From assembly GCA_016867675.1 (NCBI GenBank), contig VGIZ01000005.1, positions 1 through 14,323 of the forward strand: a stretch of 14,323 nt of DNA, read 5' to 3'. A program made the translations under genes and the position numbers. Below are positions 6,783-12,265 of this stretch, piece by piece; within the stretch, counting starts at the first letter, position 1, and every line of letters begins with the position of its first letter. The stretch is from Candidatus Aenigmatarchaeota archaeon (GTDB lineage: Archaea; Aenigmatarchaeota; Aenigmatarchaeia; QMZP01). The notes beneath the pieces were generated by a model, which was not told where the DNA came from, ran no database searches, and saw nothing but the letters and a program-made list of their open reading frames with translations.

Positions 6783-8042
6783 ATGGAAGGCGAGTTCAGG
6801 GACATTGAGAACTGGGGCAACATACTGGAATACGACACCCTCAGGGACAAGACCTTCTGGGAGCGCATCGGCGCGGGCGGGACGATAACCGCGAACCCCG
6901 CTGTCTACAAGAACAAGATATATGTCGGCGCTTATGACAAGAATATTTACTGCCTCAGCCTTGAAGGGAAGGAGCTCTGGCGCTTTGCCACGAACGGCGT
7001 CATACAGGCGGAAACGACGTGCAAGGACAGCCGCGCCTACGTGTGCTCGGGCGACAGCAGCGTCTACTGCCTTGACGCGGACACAGGAAAGCTCATATGG
7101 GCCTACAAGACAAACGGCCCGATAGGCAACGCCCCTGCAGAATACAAGGGCAGGCTCTACGTCGCCTGCACAGACGGCTGCATGTACTGCCTGGACGCGA
7201 GGGACGGAAGCCTTGCCTGGATTTTCAAGACCTCGTTCCCGCTGACATACCCGCTCATACTCGACGACAGGATATACACAGGCTACCTCGGCTCGTGCCT
7301 CTACTGCCTGGACATGGAGGGCAGGCTCATGTGGAAGTTCAACGCGCAGGCGTGGATAGCGGCATGGCCCGCCGCCTATGACAAGGAAAACAAAATAATC
7401 TACTTCGGCTCATGGGACAGGCACCTCTACGCCATCTCGCCTGAAGGAAAGCTGAAATGGTCGCGCGCCTTCCACGGCGGCGTGCTGTGCCCGATCGCGG
7501 AGGAGGGCAGGGTTTATTTCGGATGCACGGACGACAGGAGCTACTGCCTTGACAGCGGCGGCCGGGTCGTCTGGACGTTCAAGGCGGACAATGCTGTCAG
7601 CGAGATAACGATAGACGATAACTACGCCTACCTCGGCTGCTACGACAACAACATGTATGCAGTGGACAAGCGCACGGGAAGGATGGTGTGGAAGTTCAGG
7701 ACAAACGGCTTCATCCACTGCAAGCCGCTGGTCTACAAGAACATGGTGATATTCGGAAGCTGGGACTGCAACCTCTACTGCGTCAGCAAGTTTGACGGCA
7801 GCCTGCTCTGGAAGTTCGCGACAAGCATGAGCGCGCCGTCGCCAATCCACCCGCCCGAGCAGGTGAAGATAGAAAGGCTGGAGCTCGCGCCGACTGCCGA
7901 GGAGGAGAAAAAGAAGGAGGAAGCCAGGCCGGCGGAGGGCATGGGCGAGTACGAGGTCGACCGCACGACCTACGCCAGCGGAATGAGCAAGTCGTATATC
8001 AGCAGCAGGAAGAGGGGCTACATAAGCTCAAGCGAGTTCTGA
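6783..8042 (+). CDS. Cysteine-rich PQQ-type beta-propeller protein, eight blades, cytoplasmic
   Basis: This 419-residue protein consists of eight repeats of about 40 residues (about 30-350), each ending in a pattern like YCLDxxxGxxxWxF: IYCLSLEGKELWRF, VYCLDADTGKLIWAY, MYCLDARDGSLAWIF, LYCLDMEGRLMWKF, LYAISPEGKLKWSR, SYCLDSGGRVVWTF, MYAVDKRTGRMVWKF, LYCVSKFDGSLLWKF. The G-x-x-x-W element is the tryptophan-docking signature of PQQ/YVTN-type propellers such as BamB and quinoprotein dehydrogenases. There is no signal peptide or membrane segment, so it should be cytosolic. It has 16 cysteines, most next to Tyr at equivalent blade positions. The tail (about 355-419) is charged (EEEKKKEE) then Ser/Tyr/Arg-rich. 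No dehydrogenase active site is evident, so it is more likely a scaffold or binding platform than a quinoprotein enzyme. It sits 10 nt after the prepilin peptidase, suggesting a shared transcript. Confidence 0.88.
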   Translation: MEGEFRDIENWGNILEYDTLRDKTFWERIGAGGTITANPAVYKNKIYVGAYDKNIYCLSLEGKELWRFATNGVIQAETTCKDSRAYVCSGDSSVYCLDADTGKLIWAYKTNGPIGNAPAEYKGRLYVACTDGCMYCLDARDGSLAWIFKTSFPLTYPLILDDRIYTGYLGSCLYCLDMEGRLMWKFNAQAWIAAWPAAYDKENKIIYFGSWDRHLYAISPEGKLKWSRAFHGGVLCPIAEEGRVYFGCTDDRSYCLDSGGRVVWTFKADNAVSEITIDDNYAYLGCYDNNMYAVDKRTGRMVWKFRTNGFIHCKPLVYKNMVIFGSWDCNLYCVSKFDGSLLWKFATSMSAPSPIHPPEQVKIERLELAPTAEEEKKKEEARPAEGMGEYEVDRTTYASGMSKSYISSRKRGYISSSEF

Positions 8043-8063
8043 CATCAACTCTTCTGAAACATG

Positions 8064-8096
8064 AAAACAAAAAACCGGAAAAAACAAAAAATAAAA
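8064..8096 (-). terminator. U-rich terminator downstream of mc1
   Basis: Read leftward, the strand just past the mc1 stop holds successive T-runs (TTTTATTTTTTGTTTTTT, then CCGG, then TTTTTTGTTTTC). This is the oligo-U pattern of archaeal intrinsic termination. It lies between the convergent propeller gene (stop 8042) and mc1 (stop 8130). Confidence 0.7.
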
Positions 8097-8129
8097 TCAG
8101 GCCAAGGCTGACTATCTTTGCATTGCTCC

Positions 8130-8423
8130 TTATCTGATTGACCTTATCCTGTCAACCCTGACCTTCTTGACCACAGGCTTCCAGACAGAGCTGGGCAGCC
8201 AGCTGACCTCGGGCGAGATGGTGACCTTCTTCCTGGAACCCCTGAAAACGTGGATGCTGTAGGTCCCGTCGCGGTTGCGCCTTCCCCTCTCCCTGAGCTT
8301 GATGTCAGAAACGCCCCTTGTCGCGGCCTTGAGCGCAGCCTGGCGCGGCTGCCTGCCGGTGAATATGGAGACGTTGCGGCCCTGCCTGAGAATGTAGTAT
8401 TTCCTTGAAGCTCTCCTTGCCAT
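8130..8423 (-). CDS. MC1-family non-histone chromosomal protein
   Basis: This 97-residue, strongly basic protein matches the archaeal MC1 family, monomeric chromatin proteins that bind and sharply bend DNA. Recognisable elements: SIFTGRQPRQAALKAATRG (about 20-38; methanogen MC1 has FTGKQPRQAALKAANRG), IKLRERG, IHVFRGSRK, a Trp-containing stretch (VSWLPSSVWKP) and KKVRVDRIRS at the C-terminus. Length is close to the usual 90-odd residues. I chose ATG 8423 because GAGGTG lies 5 nt upstream; an in-frame GTG at 8429 would add two residues. The TATAAAA at 8438-8444 is only about 19 bp from the start, too close for a normal archaeal promoter, so transcription may begin further upstream through a structured leader. 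No histone gene is seen in this window. Confidence 0.93.
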   Translation of the reverse strand: MARRASRKYYILRQGRNVSIFTGRQPRQAALKAATRGVSDIKLRERGRRNRDGTYSIHVFRGSRKKVTISPEVSWLPSSVWKPVVKKVRVDRIRSIR

Positions 8424-8444
8424 GTCCACACCTCACATTTTATA

Positions 8445-8540
8445 GCGTTCCGAAGTAGCATGAATTGCTCCGTCGGAACGCATACTGCAAGACAACCTGC
8501 AATCGCAGTCATATGTTGTCTCACAGTTAAACAGCTATGC
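8445..8540. other. Cluster of strong inverted repeats in the mc1 - AMP phosphorylase divergent region
   Basis: Hairpin 1: GCGTTCCGA (8445-8453) pairs perfectly with TCGGAACGC (8473-8481), with an inner AGCA/TGCT stem. Hairpin 2: ACTG (8484-8487) and AGACAAC (8490-8496) pair with GTTGTCT (8515-8521) and CAGT (8524-8527) across a symmetric CA/CA internal loop, enclosing CTGC-AATC-GCAG. GCAT (8480-8483) and ATGC (8537-8540) could close the second domain. The rest of 8541-8668 holds TATA-like sites but no gene. This could be a leader of mc1 (read leftward), a small RNA, or protein-binding DNA. Confidence 0.55.
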
Positions 8541-8573
8541 GTCGCAAGCATTCGTGACAAAGTCTTGGAGCAC

Positions 8574-8585
8574 TGATATATAAGC
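8574..8585. promoter_or_regulatory. TATA-like element (TGATATATAAGC), usable in either direction
   Basis: The near-symmetric ATATAT core reads as a TATA box on both strands. Leftward it predicts a start near 8554, giving mc1 a leader of about 130 nt containing both hairpins. Rightward it predicts a start near 8606, about 60 nt before the AMP phosphorylase ATG. This is inferred from position only. Confidence 0.4.
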
Positions 8586-8629
8586 ATTTGGCGGGTGCCG
8601 GTTTTCATTGCAGGCTGCCTGCCCTCCAT

Positions 8630-8640
8630 CAGATATAAAG
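8630..8640 (+). promoter_or_regulatory. Probable TATA box for the AMP phosphorylase gene
   Basis: CAGATATAAAG is centred about 26 bp before position 8661, so the transcript would start within a few nucleotides of the ATG at 8669. No clear Shine-Dalgarno sequence precedes the ATG, consistent with a leaderless or near-leaderless mRNA. Confidence 0.5.
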
Positions 8641-8668
8641 AAGCCGAACAAAATAGAGATAGATAGTT

Positions 8669-10210
8669 ATGCTGCTTATAGCGAGGCCGCTGCAGTTCGA
8701 GGCAAACAAGCCCATAATAGTCCTCAGGAAGGAGGACGCGGACGAGCTGGGCGTCAAGGCGCTGGAGAGGGTGGAAATAAAGTTCGACGGCAGGAAGACG
8801 GTCGCCATAGTGAATGTTGCCAGGAAGGTTATAGGCAAGGGCGAAGCCGGCATGTATGCGAGCCTTTTCGACCAGCTCAGACTGAAGGCGGGCCAGCCCG
8901 TAGATGTCAGCCCGGCGGAACCGCCGAGTTCCATTGACTCCATAAAGAGGAAGATGGCGGGCAAGCCGCTGTCCAAGGACGAGATGAGGGCCATAGTTGA
9001 GGATGTCGTCGGCGAGAGGCTGTCTGATGTTGAAACAGCGGCATTCGTGATAGCGCTGAACGACCACGGGCTGTCCATGGGCGAAGCCACAGCCCTGTCA
9101 ACCGCCATGGCGGAGACAGGCGAAAAGCTGCGCCTCGGAAAGAAGGATGTCTATGACAAGCACAGCGCGGGAGGGATTCCCGGCGACAAGACATCAATGC
9201 TGCTCGTGCCCATTGTGGCGGCGGCGGGTCTGACCATACCCAAGACCTCGTCAAGGGCAATAACCGCGCCCGCAGGCACGGCAGACAAGATGGAGTGCAT
9301 CGCGCCTGTTGAGCACTCCATGGAGGAGATAGCCAGGATTGTCAGGAAGACGAACGGCTGCCTTGTGTGGGGCGGCGCCGTCGACATGGCGCCCGCCGAC
9401 GACGCCTTCATAAGGGTTGAGTATCCGCTTTCGATAGACCCGCTGCTGCTGCCGTCGGTGATGTCCAAGAAGAAGGCCGCGGGGGCGAAATATCTTGCCA
9501 TAGACATACCGACAGGCAAGGGCGCGAAAATCAAGACCGTCGGCGAGGCGCAGGAGCTTGCGAAGCAGTTCATTGAGCTCGGCAGGAACCTCGGCATCAG
9601 GGTCTCGTGCACGTCGACGTACGGCGAGCAGCCGCTTGGCTACGGCGTCGGGCCTGCGCTGGAGGCGCGCGAAGTCCTGGAAACCCTTTATGCACACAGG
9701 GGTTCTGCAGACCTGGTTGCGAAGGCCTGCCATCTTTCAGGCGTGCTCTTCGGGTTCAAGGGAATGAAGAACGGCGAGGCGTATGCGAGAAGGCTGCTGT
9801 CGTCGGGCAGGGCGCTCGCGAAGATGAAGCAGATAATAGCCGAGCAGGGCGGCGACCCCAGCATAAAGCCGTCCGACATCCATGTGGGCGGACAGCGCAT
9901 GAAGGTGGAGTCCGACGCATCAGGCCATGTCTGGTGGATAAACAACAGCACCATAACGCAGATAGCAAGGGCGGCGGGATGCCCGAGCGACAAGGGCGCA
10001 GGCGTGCTTCTGCGCAAGAAGATAGGCGACAGGGTAGCAAAGGGCGACGTGCTCTTCGAGATATACGCCGACAAGACGCAAAAGCTCAACCGCGCGCTCA
10101 AGGTTGCCGAGGATTCCGATGTCATGGGCGTAGGGGACATCTCCAACATGGTCATGCTCACCCTGCCCGAGGAGAGGGAGCACAGGCGGCACTTCATCAT
10201 GGAGAGGTAA
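8669..10210 (+). CDS. deoA: AMP phosphorylase, archaeal thymidine/pyrimidine-nucleoside phosphorylase family
   Basis: This 513-residue enzyme would convert AMP (and other NMPs) plus phosphate to ribose-1,5-bisphosphate plus base. In archaea that product is isomerised to ribulose-1,5-bisphosphate for type III RuBisCO, a nucleotide-salvage carbon route. The archaeal-specific N-terminal domain (about 1-85, MLLIARPLQFEANKPIIVL) precedes the nucleoside-phosphorylase core: KHSAGGIPGDKTSMLLVPI (about 165-183), SSRAITAPAGTADKME, CLVWGGAVDMAPADD, VEYPLSIDPLLLPSVMSKK, and CTSTYGEQPLGYGVGPALE. Length is typical of the archaeal AMP phosphorylases and greater than bacterial DeoA. ATG 8669 fits the TATA at 8630. 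The stop is followed after one nucleotide by a small membrane-protein gene. Neither the isomerase nor RuBisCO lies in this window, so the full pathway is inferred from family knowledge. Confidence 0.95.
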   Translation: MLLIARPLQFEANKPIIVLRKEDADELGVKALERVEIKFDGRKTVAIVNVARKVIGKGEAGMYASLFDQLRLKAGQPVDVSPAEPPSSIDSIKRKMAGKPLSKDEMRAIVEDVVGERLSDVETAAFVIALNDHGLSMGEATALSTAMAETGEKLRLGKKDVYDKHSAGGIPGDKTSMLLVPIVAAAGLTIPKTSSRAITAPAGTADKMECIAPVEHSMEEIARIVRKTNGCLVWGGAVDMAPADDAFIRVEYPLSIDPLLLPSVMSKKKAAGAKYLAIDIPTGKGAKIKTVGEAQELAKQFIELGRNLGIRVSCTSTYGEQPLGYGVGPALEAREVLETLYAHRGSADLVAKACHLSGVLFGFKGMKNGEAYARRLLSSGRALAKMKQIIAEQGGDPSIKPSDIHVGGQRMKVESDASGHVWWINNSTITQIARAAGCPSDKGAGVLLRKKIGDRVAKGDVLFEIYADKTQKLNRALKVAEDSDVMGVGDISNMVMLTLPEEREHRRHFIMER

Positions 10211-10211
10211 A

Positions 10212-10520
10212 ATGGATTTCAAGCCTCTGCTCATGCCAACCAAATGGAAAGTAGCGACATTAGTCATCACACTTCTTATCTTTGGCGTGCCTGCAACTTT
10301 CCATACCTGCAGTACATATCCGCTGATGCCAGGTCAGTCGCCCCCACCATGCGTAGAATATATGACAGCGGCAAATGTGCTTACTTATATATTTCTCATT
10401 TCTCCTGGCGCGACAGATGTTGCCAACAGCTTTGTGTTTAATCCAGCAATTGTCCTGATCTACTTGATAGCACTATATTTGGTGCTATCACTGGTATTCT
10501 ATGCGGCACGAAAGAAGTGA
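10212..10520 (+). CDS. Small membrane protein, unknown function
   Basis: This is a 102-residue protein with a hydrophobic segment near the N-terminus (about 13-30, VATLVITLLIFGVPATF), a loop with two cysteines (FHTCSTYP...PPPCVEY), and two more hydrophobic stretches (about 52-65 and 75-97), ending in Lys. The first Met follows the AMP phosphorylase stop by one nucleotide, so it is probably translated from the same message. It is more A/T-rich than its neighbour (codons TTA, ATA, TAT, CTA). Its last 60 bp contain a perfect 9-bp inverted repeat (10465-10490). Its stop directly abuts the stop of the opposing gene. I do not recognise a family. Confidence 0.7.
   Translation: MDFKPLLMPTKWKVATLVITLLIFGVPATFHTCSTYPLMPGQSPPPCVEYMTAANVLTYIFLISPGATDVANSFVFNPAIVLIYLIALYLVLSLVFYAARKK
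10465..10490. repeat. Perfect 9-bp inverted repeat inside the 3' end of the small membrane-protein gene
   Basis: TGATAGCAC (10465-10473) pairs with GTGCTATCA (10482-10490) around the loop TATATTTG. It lies 30 bp before two directly abutting convergent stop codons, where there is no intergenic room for a separate terminator. It may shape or end transcripts there, or be coincidental coding sequence (ALYLVLS). Confidence 0.45.
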
Positions 10521-10865
10521 CTACTCTCCAAACTTCGTCGCCAGCACATCGGTTATTATCCCGTAGATGATGCCCGCGCCTATGAAGACAGCCGCGCCGC
10601 CGTAGAACGAGATGGAAACGCTTGATATTATGCCCATTATCGCACCCCTAAGCGCGGCGTTGCCGTATCTGCTCTTCAGAATGGCCCATGAGCCCGCGAA
10701 CCCGATGAGGAAGCCCGTCAGCAGGCGCGCGTAGAAGATTGTCATCAGGTATGGCATGGTCATGGTGAAGCCAGGTATCTGCACATTGGACGTGCCGTAG
10801 GCGCAAAGAATGCCGAAGATGGCCGAAACGACAAGGGAAACCAGAAGCCTCCTCGCGAGCGCCAT
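10521..10865 (-). CDS. Four-helix membrane protein, unknown function
   Basis: From ATG 10865 this is a 114-residue protein, almost wholly hydrophobic, with about four membrane segments: LVSLVVSAIFGILCAYG, YLMTIFYARLLTGFLIGFAGSW, ALRGAIMGIISSVSISFYGG and AAVFIGAGIIYGIITDV. It is glycine-rich within the helices. I preferred ATG 10865 because AAGGAG lies 11 nt upstream; a GTG at 10877 overlapping the upstream gene's TGA (GTGA) would add four residues and is the alternative. It follows the cysteine-cluster membrane protein, with which it is probably translationally coupled. Its stop (10521-10523) touches the stop of the convergent gene. No family recognised. Confidence 0.75.
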   Translation of the reverse strand: MALARRLLVSLVVSAIFGILCAYGTSNVQIPGFTMTMPYLMTIFYARLLTGFLIGFAGSWAILKSRYGNAALRGAIMGIISSVSISFYGGAAVFIGAGIIYGIITDVLATKFGE

Positions 10866-10873
10866 AACATCAC

Positions 10874-11371
10874 TCACTCCTTCTTCACAATGCCTGCAAG
10901 AATCAGCGGCACTCCCATCACAAGCGCGCCGATGAGCATTGACGAGCCCTGGTAGTTGTTCAGGAACGGGAAGAGCACGGCGGAGAAAAGCCAGAACAGC
11001 CCGAGCTGCAGCCTCAGCGGGCTGCCCTTCAGCCCGTCAGCGACAAGCGCCGCGCCGATGACCAGCATCCAGACGCTGACAAGATAAAAGGGCGAAACCG
11101 CCACGAGCTGGATGAGTATGGCTGCTGTCAGGATTATGCCTTCAGCCACGGCGACAGCCATGGCGCCCGAGCAGCAGCATGAGCACTTCTTCCCGAACCT
11201 CCCCTTCTTCCTGCAGCAGCAACACCCCTTGCTGACTGCTATTCCAACCACCGCTAAAACTACCCAAACCGCCGGCACAAGCGTGTAATCATAGATTGAA
11301 AAGAGAAGGTAATGAGTGGCAAGGAAACCGATGAGAAGCAGCAGTCCGCAGACCGCAAGGGGCTTGTCCAT
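10874..11371 (-). CDS. Membrane protein with CCCC...CSCCC cysteine cluster, unknown function
   Basis: This is a 165-residue protein with about five hydrophobic segments: residues 4-25, 31-48, about 70-90 (AMAVAVAEGIILTAAILIQL), 94-112, then LGLFWLFSAVLFPFL and a last segment before KKE. Between segments 2 and 3 is a short basic loop, KGCCCCRKKGRFGKKCSCCC (48-67), with eight cysteines in two clusters. That could ligate metal, form disulfides or be lipid-modified; nothing else in the sequence decides which. A TATA-like TTATATTAAT near 11392-11403 is centred about 26 bp from the ATG at 11371, which fits leaderless transcription. It overlaps or closely precedes the next membrane-protein gene, so the pair is probably one operon. 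Confidence 0.75.
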   Translation of the reverse strand: MDKPLAVCGLLLLIGFLATHYLLFSIYDYTLVPAVWVVLAVVGIAVSKGCCCCRKKGRFGKKCSCCCSGAMAVAVAEGIILTAAILIQLVAVSPFYLVSVWMLVIGAALVADGLKGSPLRLQLGLFWLFSAVLFPFLNNYQGSSMLIGALVMGVPLILAGIVKKE

Positions 11372-11387
11372 GCAATAAATTGCAGTT

Positions 11388-11404
11388 GGTTATTAATATA
11401 ACTT
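11388..11404 (-). promoter_or_regulatory. Probable TATA box for the cysteine-cluster membrane-protein operon
   Basis: Read leftward, AAGTTATATTAATAACC lies about 26 bp upstream of the ATG at 11371, placing the transcript start at or next to the start codon. A small palindrome, GCAATAAATTGC (11372-11383), fills the space directly before the ATG. Confidence 0.5.
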
Positions 11405-11441
11405 AATCCTTCGCATTAGCCGGTGGGACAAGCGATTAGTT

Positions 11442-11777
11442 CTACGCGATTCTTTTCCCGAGCGGCGCGTCCCTCTCGGGCTGCAGGAGGATGACCTCGC
11501 CGCCGTCGCAAACCACGCCAAGGACAAGTACCTCTGACATGAAGCCCGCGATGTTCTTGGGAGGGAAGTTGACGACAGCGACAACCTGCTTCCCAATCAA
11601 CTCCTCTTTGGAATACAGCTTCGTTATCTGCGCAGATGTTTGTTTCGTCCCTACCTCCGAACCAAAATCAATCTTCAGCTTGTATGCGGGCTTGCGCGCC
11701 TGCGGGAAGTCTTCAGCGGAGACTACCCTGCCCACGCGCATGTCAACCTTCTCGAAGTCCTGCCATGTTATCGACAT
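11442..11777 (-). CDS. csaA: CsaA-type tRNA-binding-domain (EMAP/OB-fold) protein
   Basis: This 111-residue protein consists of a single tRNA-binding OB-fold domain, as in CsaA, the C-terminal domain of MetRS and EMAP-II-type proteins. The signature is clear: FEKVDMRVGRVVSAEDFPQA, KPAYKLKIDFG, QTSAQITKLYSKEELIGKQV, VNFPPKNIAGFMSEVLVLG and ILLQPERDAPLGKRI. Bacterial CsaA is a small dimeric protein with tRNA-binding and chaperone-like activity; the archaeal role is less clear. I chose ATG 11777 (MSITWQDF); upstream in-frame GTG 11783 and TTG 11786 are weaker. Read leftward, a TATA-like TTATAATATAC near 11803-11812 predicts a start around 11781, close to this ATG. It is divergent from the NTF2-like gene over 37 bp. 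Confidence 0.9.
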   Translation of the reverse strand: MSITWQDFEKVDMRVGRVVSAEDFPQARKPAYKLKIDFGSEVGTKQTSAQITKLYSKEELIGKQVVAVVNFPPKNIAGFMSEVLVLGVVCDGGEVILLQPERDAPLGKRIA

Positions 11778-11814
11778 AAGCACCAATTTATTCTTTCATC
11801 TGTATATTATAACC
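11778..11814. promoter_or_regulatory. Compact divergent promoter between csaA and the NTF2-like gene
   Basis: Only 37 bp separate the two starts. Leftward, TTATAATATAC (about 11803-11812) sits about 26 bp from the csaA start. Rightward, AATTTATT (about 11785-11791) sits about 26 bp before the ATG at 11815, implying a leaderless message. The two core promoters would overlap, so simultaneous full use is unlikely. Confidence 0.45.
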
Positions 11815-12201
11815 ATGCCGTCAGCCGAAGAGGTCGTCAGAAGCTACTTCCAGGCGCTTGAGAGCGGCAGCTATGACCGGATAATCAGGCTTTTCTCCAA
11901 GTACGCGGTGGTTGACTCGCCGCTCTACGGCAGGATGCAGGCGTCCGAGTTCTTCAGGGACCTGCTGCAGGACACCGCAAAATCCAAGATAACCGTGCTG
12001 AACATATTCGAGAATCGCAGCAAGCCCGGCAGCATTGTCGCGCACTACAGCTACCAGTGGATACTCAGGAATTCCCAGTTCACGTCATTTGAAGGCACTG
12101 ACATCTTCAACGTCTCGCCCGAAGGCAGGATAGACAGACTTGCAATCATCTACGACACCGCGAAGGTCAGGGATGCGTGGAAGAAGGCGATGAAAAGGTA
12201 G
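11815..12201 (+). CDS. NTF2/SnoaL-like fold protein
   Basis: This 128-residue soluble protein has the outline of the NTF2-like superfamily (SnoaL-type): an N-terminal helix pair EEVVRSYFQALESGSYDRIIRLF, then AVVDSPLYGRMQASEFFRDLL, followed by long strands KITVLNIFENRSK, SIVAHYSYQWIL and TDIFNVSPEGRIDRLAIIYDT, closing with a helix (KVRDAWKKAMKR). Such cone-shaped folds bind small hydrophobic ligands or act as isomerases/hydrolases, but no specific catalytic set can be assigned. The frame is open further upstream through the csaA gene in antisense, but ATG 11815 is where the family similarity begins and where a leaderless promoter points. It is convergent with thrS; the 64-bp gap 12202-12265 shows nothing notable. 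Confidence 0.8.
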   Translation: MPSAEEVVRSYFQALESGSYDRIIRLFSKYAVVDSPLYGRMQASEFFRDLLQDTAKSKITVLNIFENRSKPGSIVAHYSYQWILRNSQFTSFEGTDIFNVSPEGRIDRLAIIYDTAKVRDAWKKAMKR

Positions 12202-12265
12202 CGCTCCCAGAAAACCAGATACTCTTCTTATGAGTTGGCTGTAACCCTCAACAGAAGCATTGCCG

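Noticed and set aside
8480..8540. An H/ACA guide RNA (stem followed by ACA at 8523-8525).
   Set aside because: The upper stem is only 4 bp, the internal pocket is one-sided, and no k-turn is evident.
8144..9067. A 307-codon leftward frame crossing mc1 and the AMP phosphorylase start.
   Set aside because: It overlaps two well-supported genes in other frames and its translation has no recognisable family; it is a composition artefact.
11491..11814. An N-terminal extension of the NTF2-like protein through the csaA antisense strand.
   Set aside because: The extension reads the antisense of csaA; fold similarity and a plausible leaderless promoter both point to ATG 11815.
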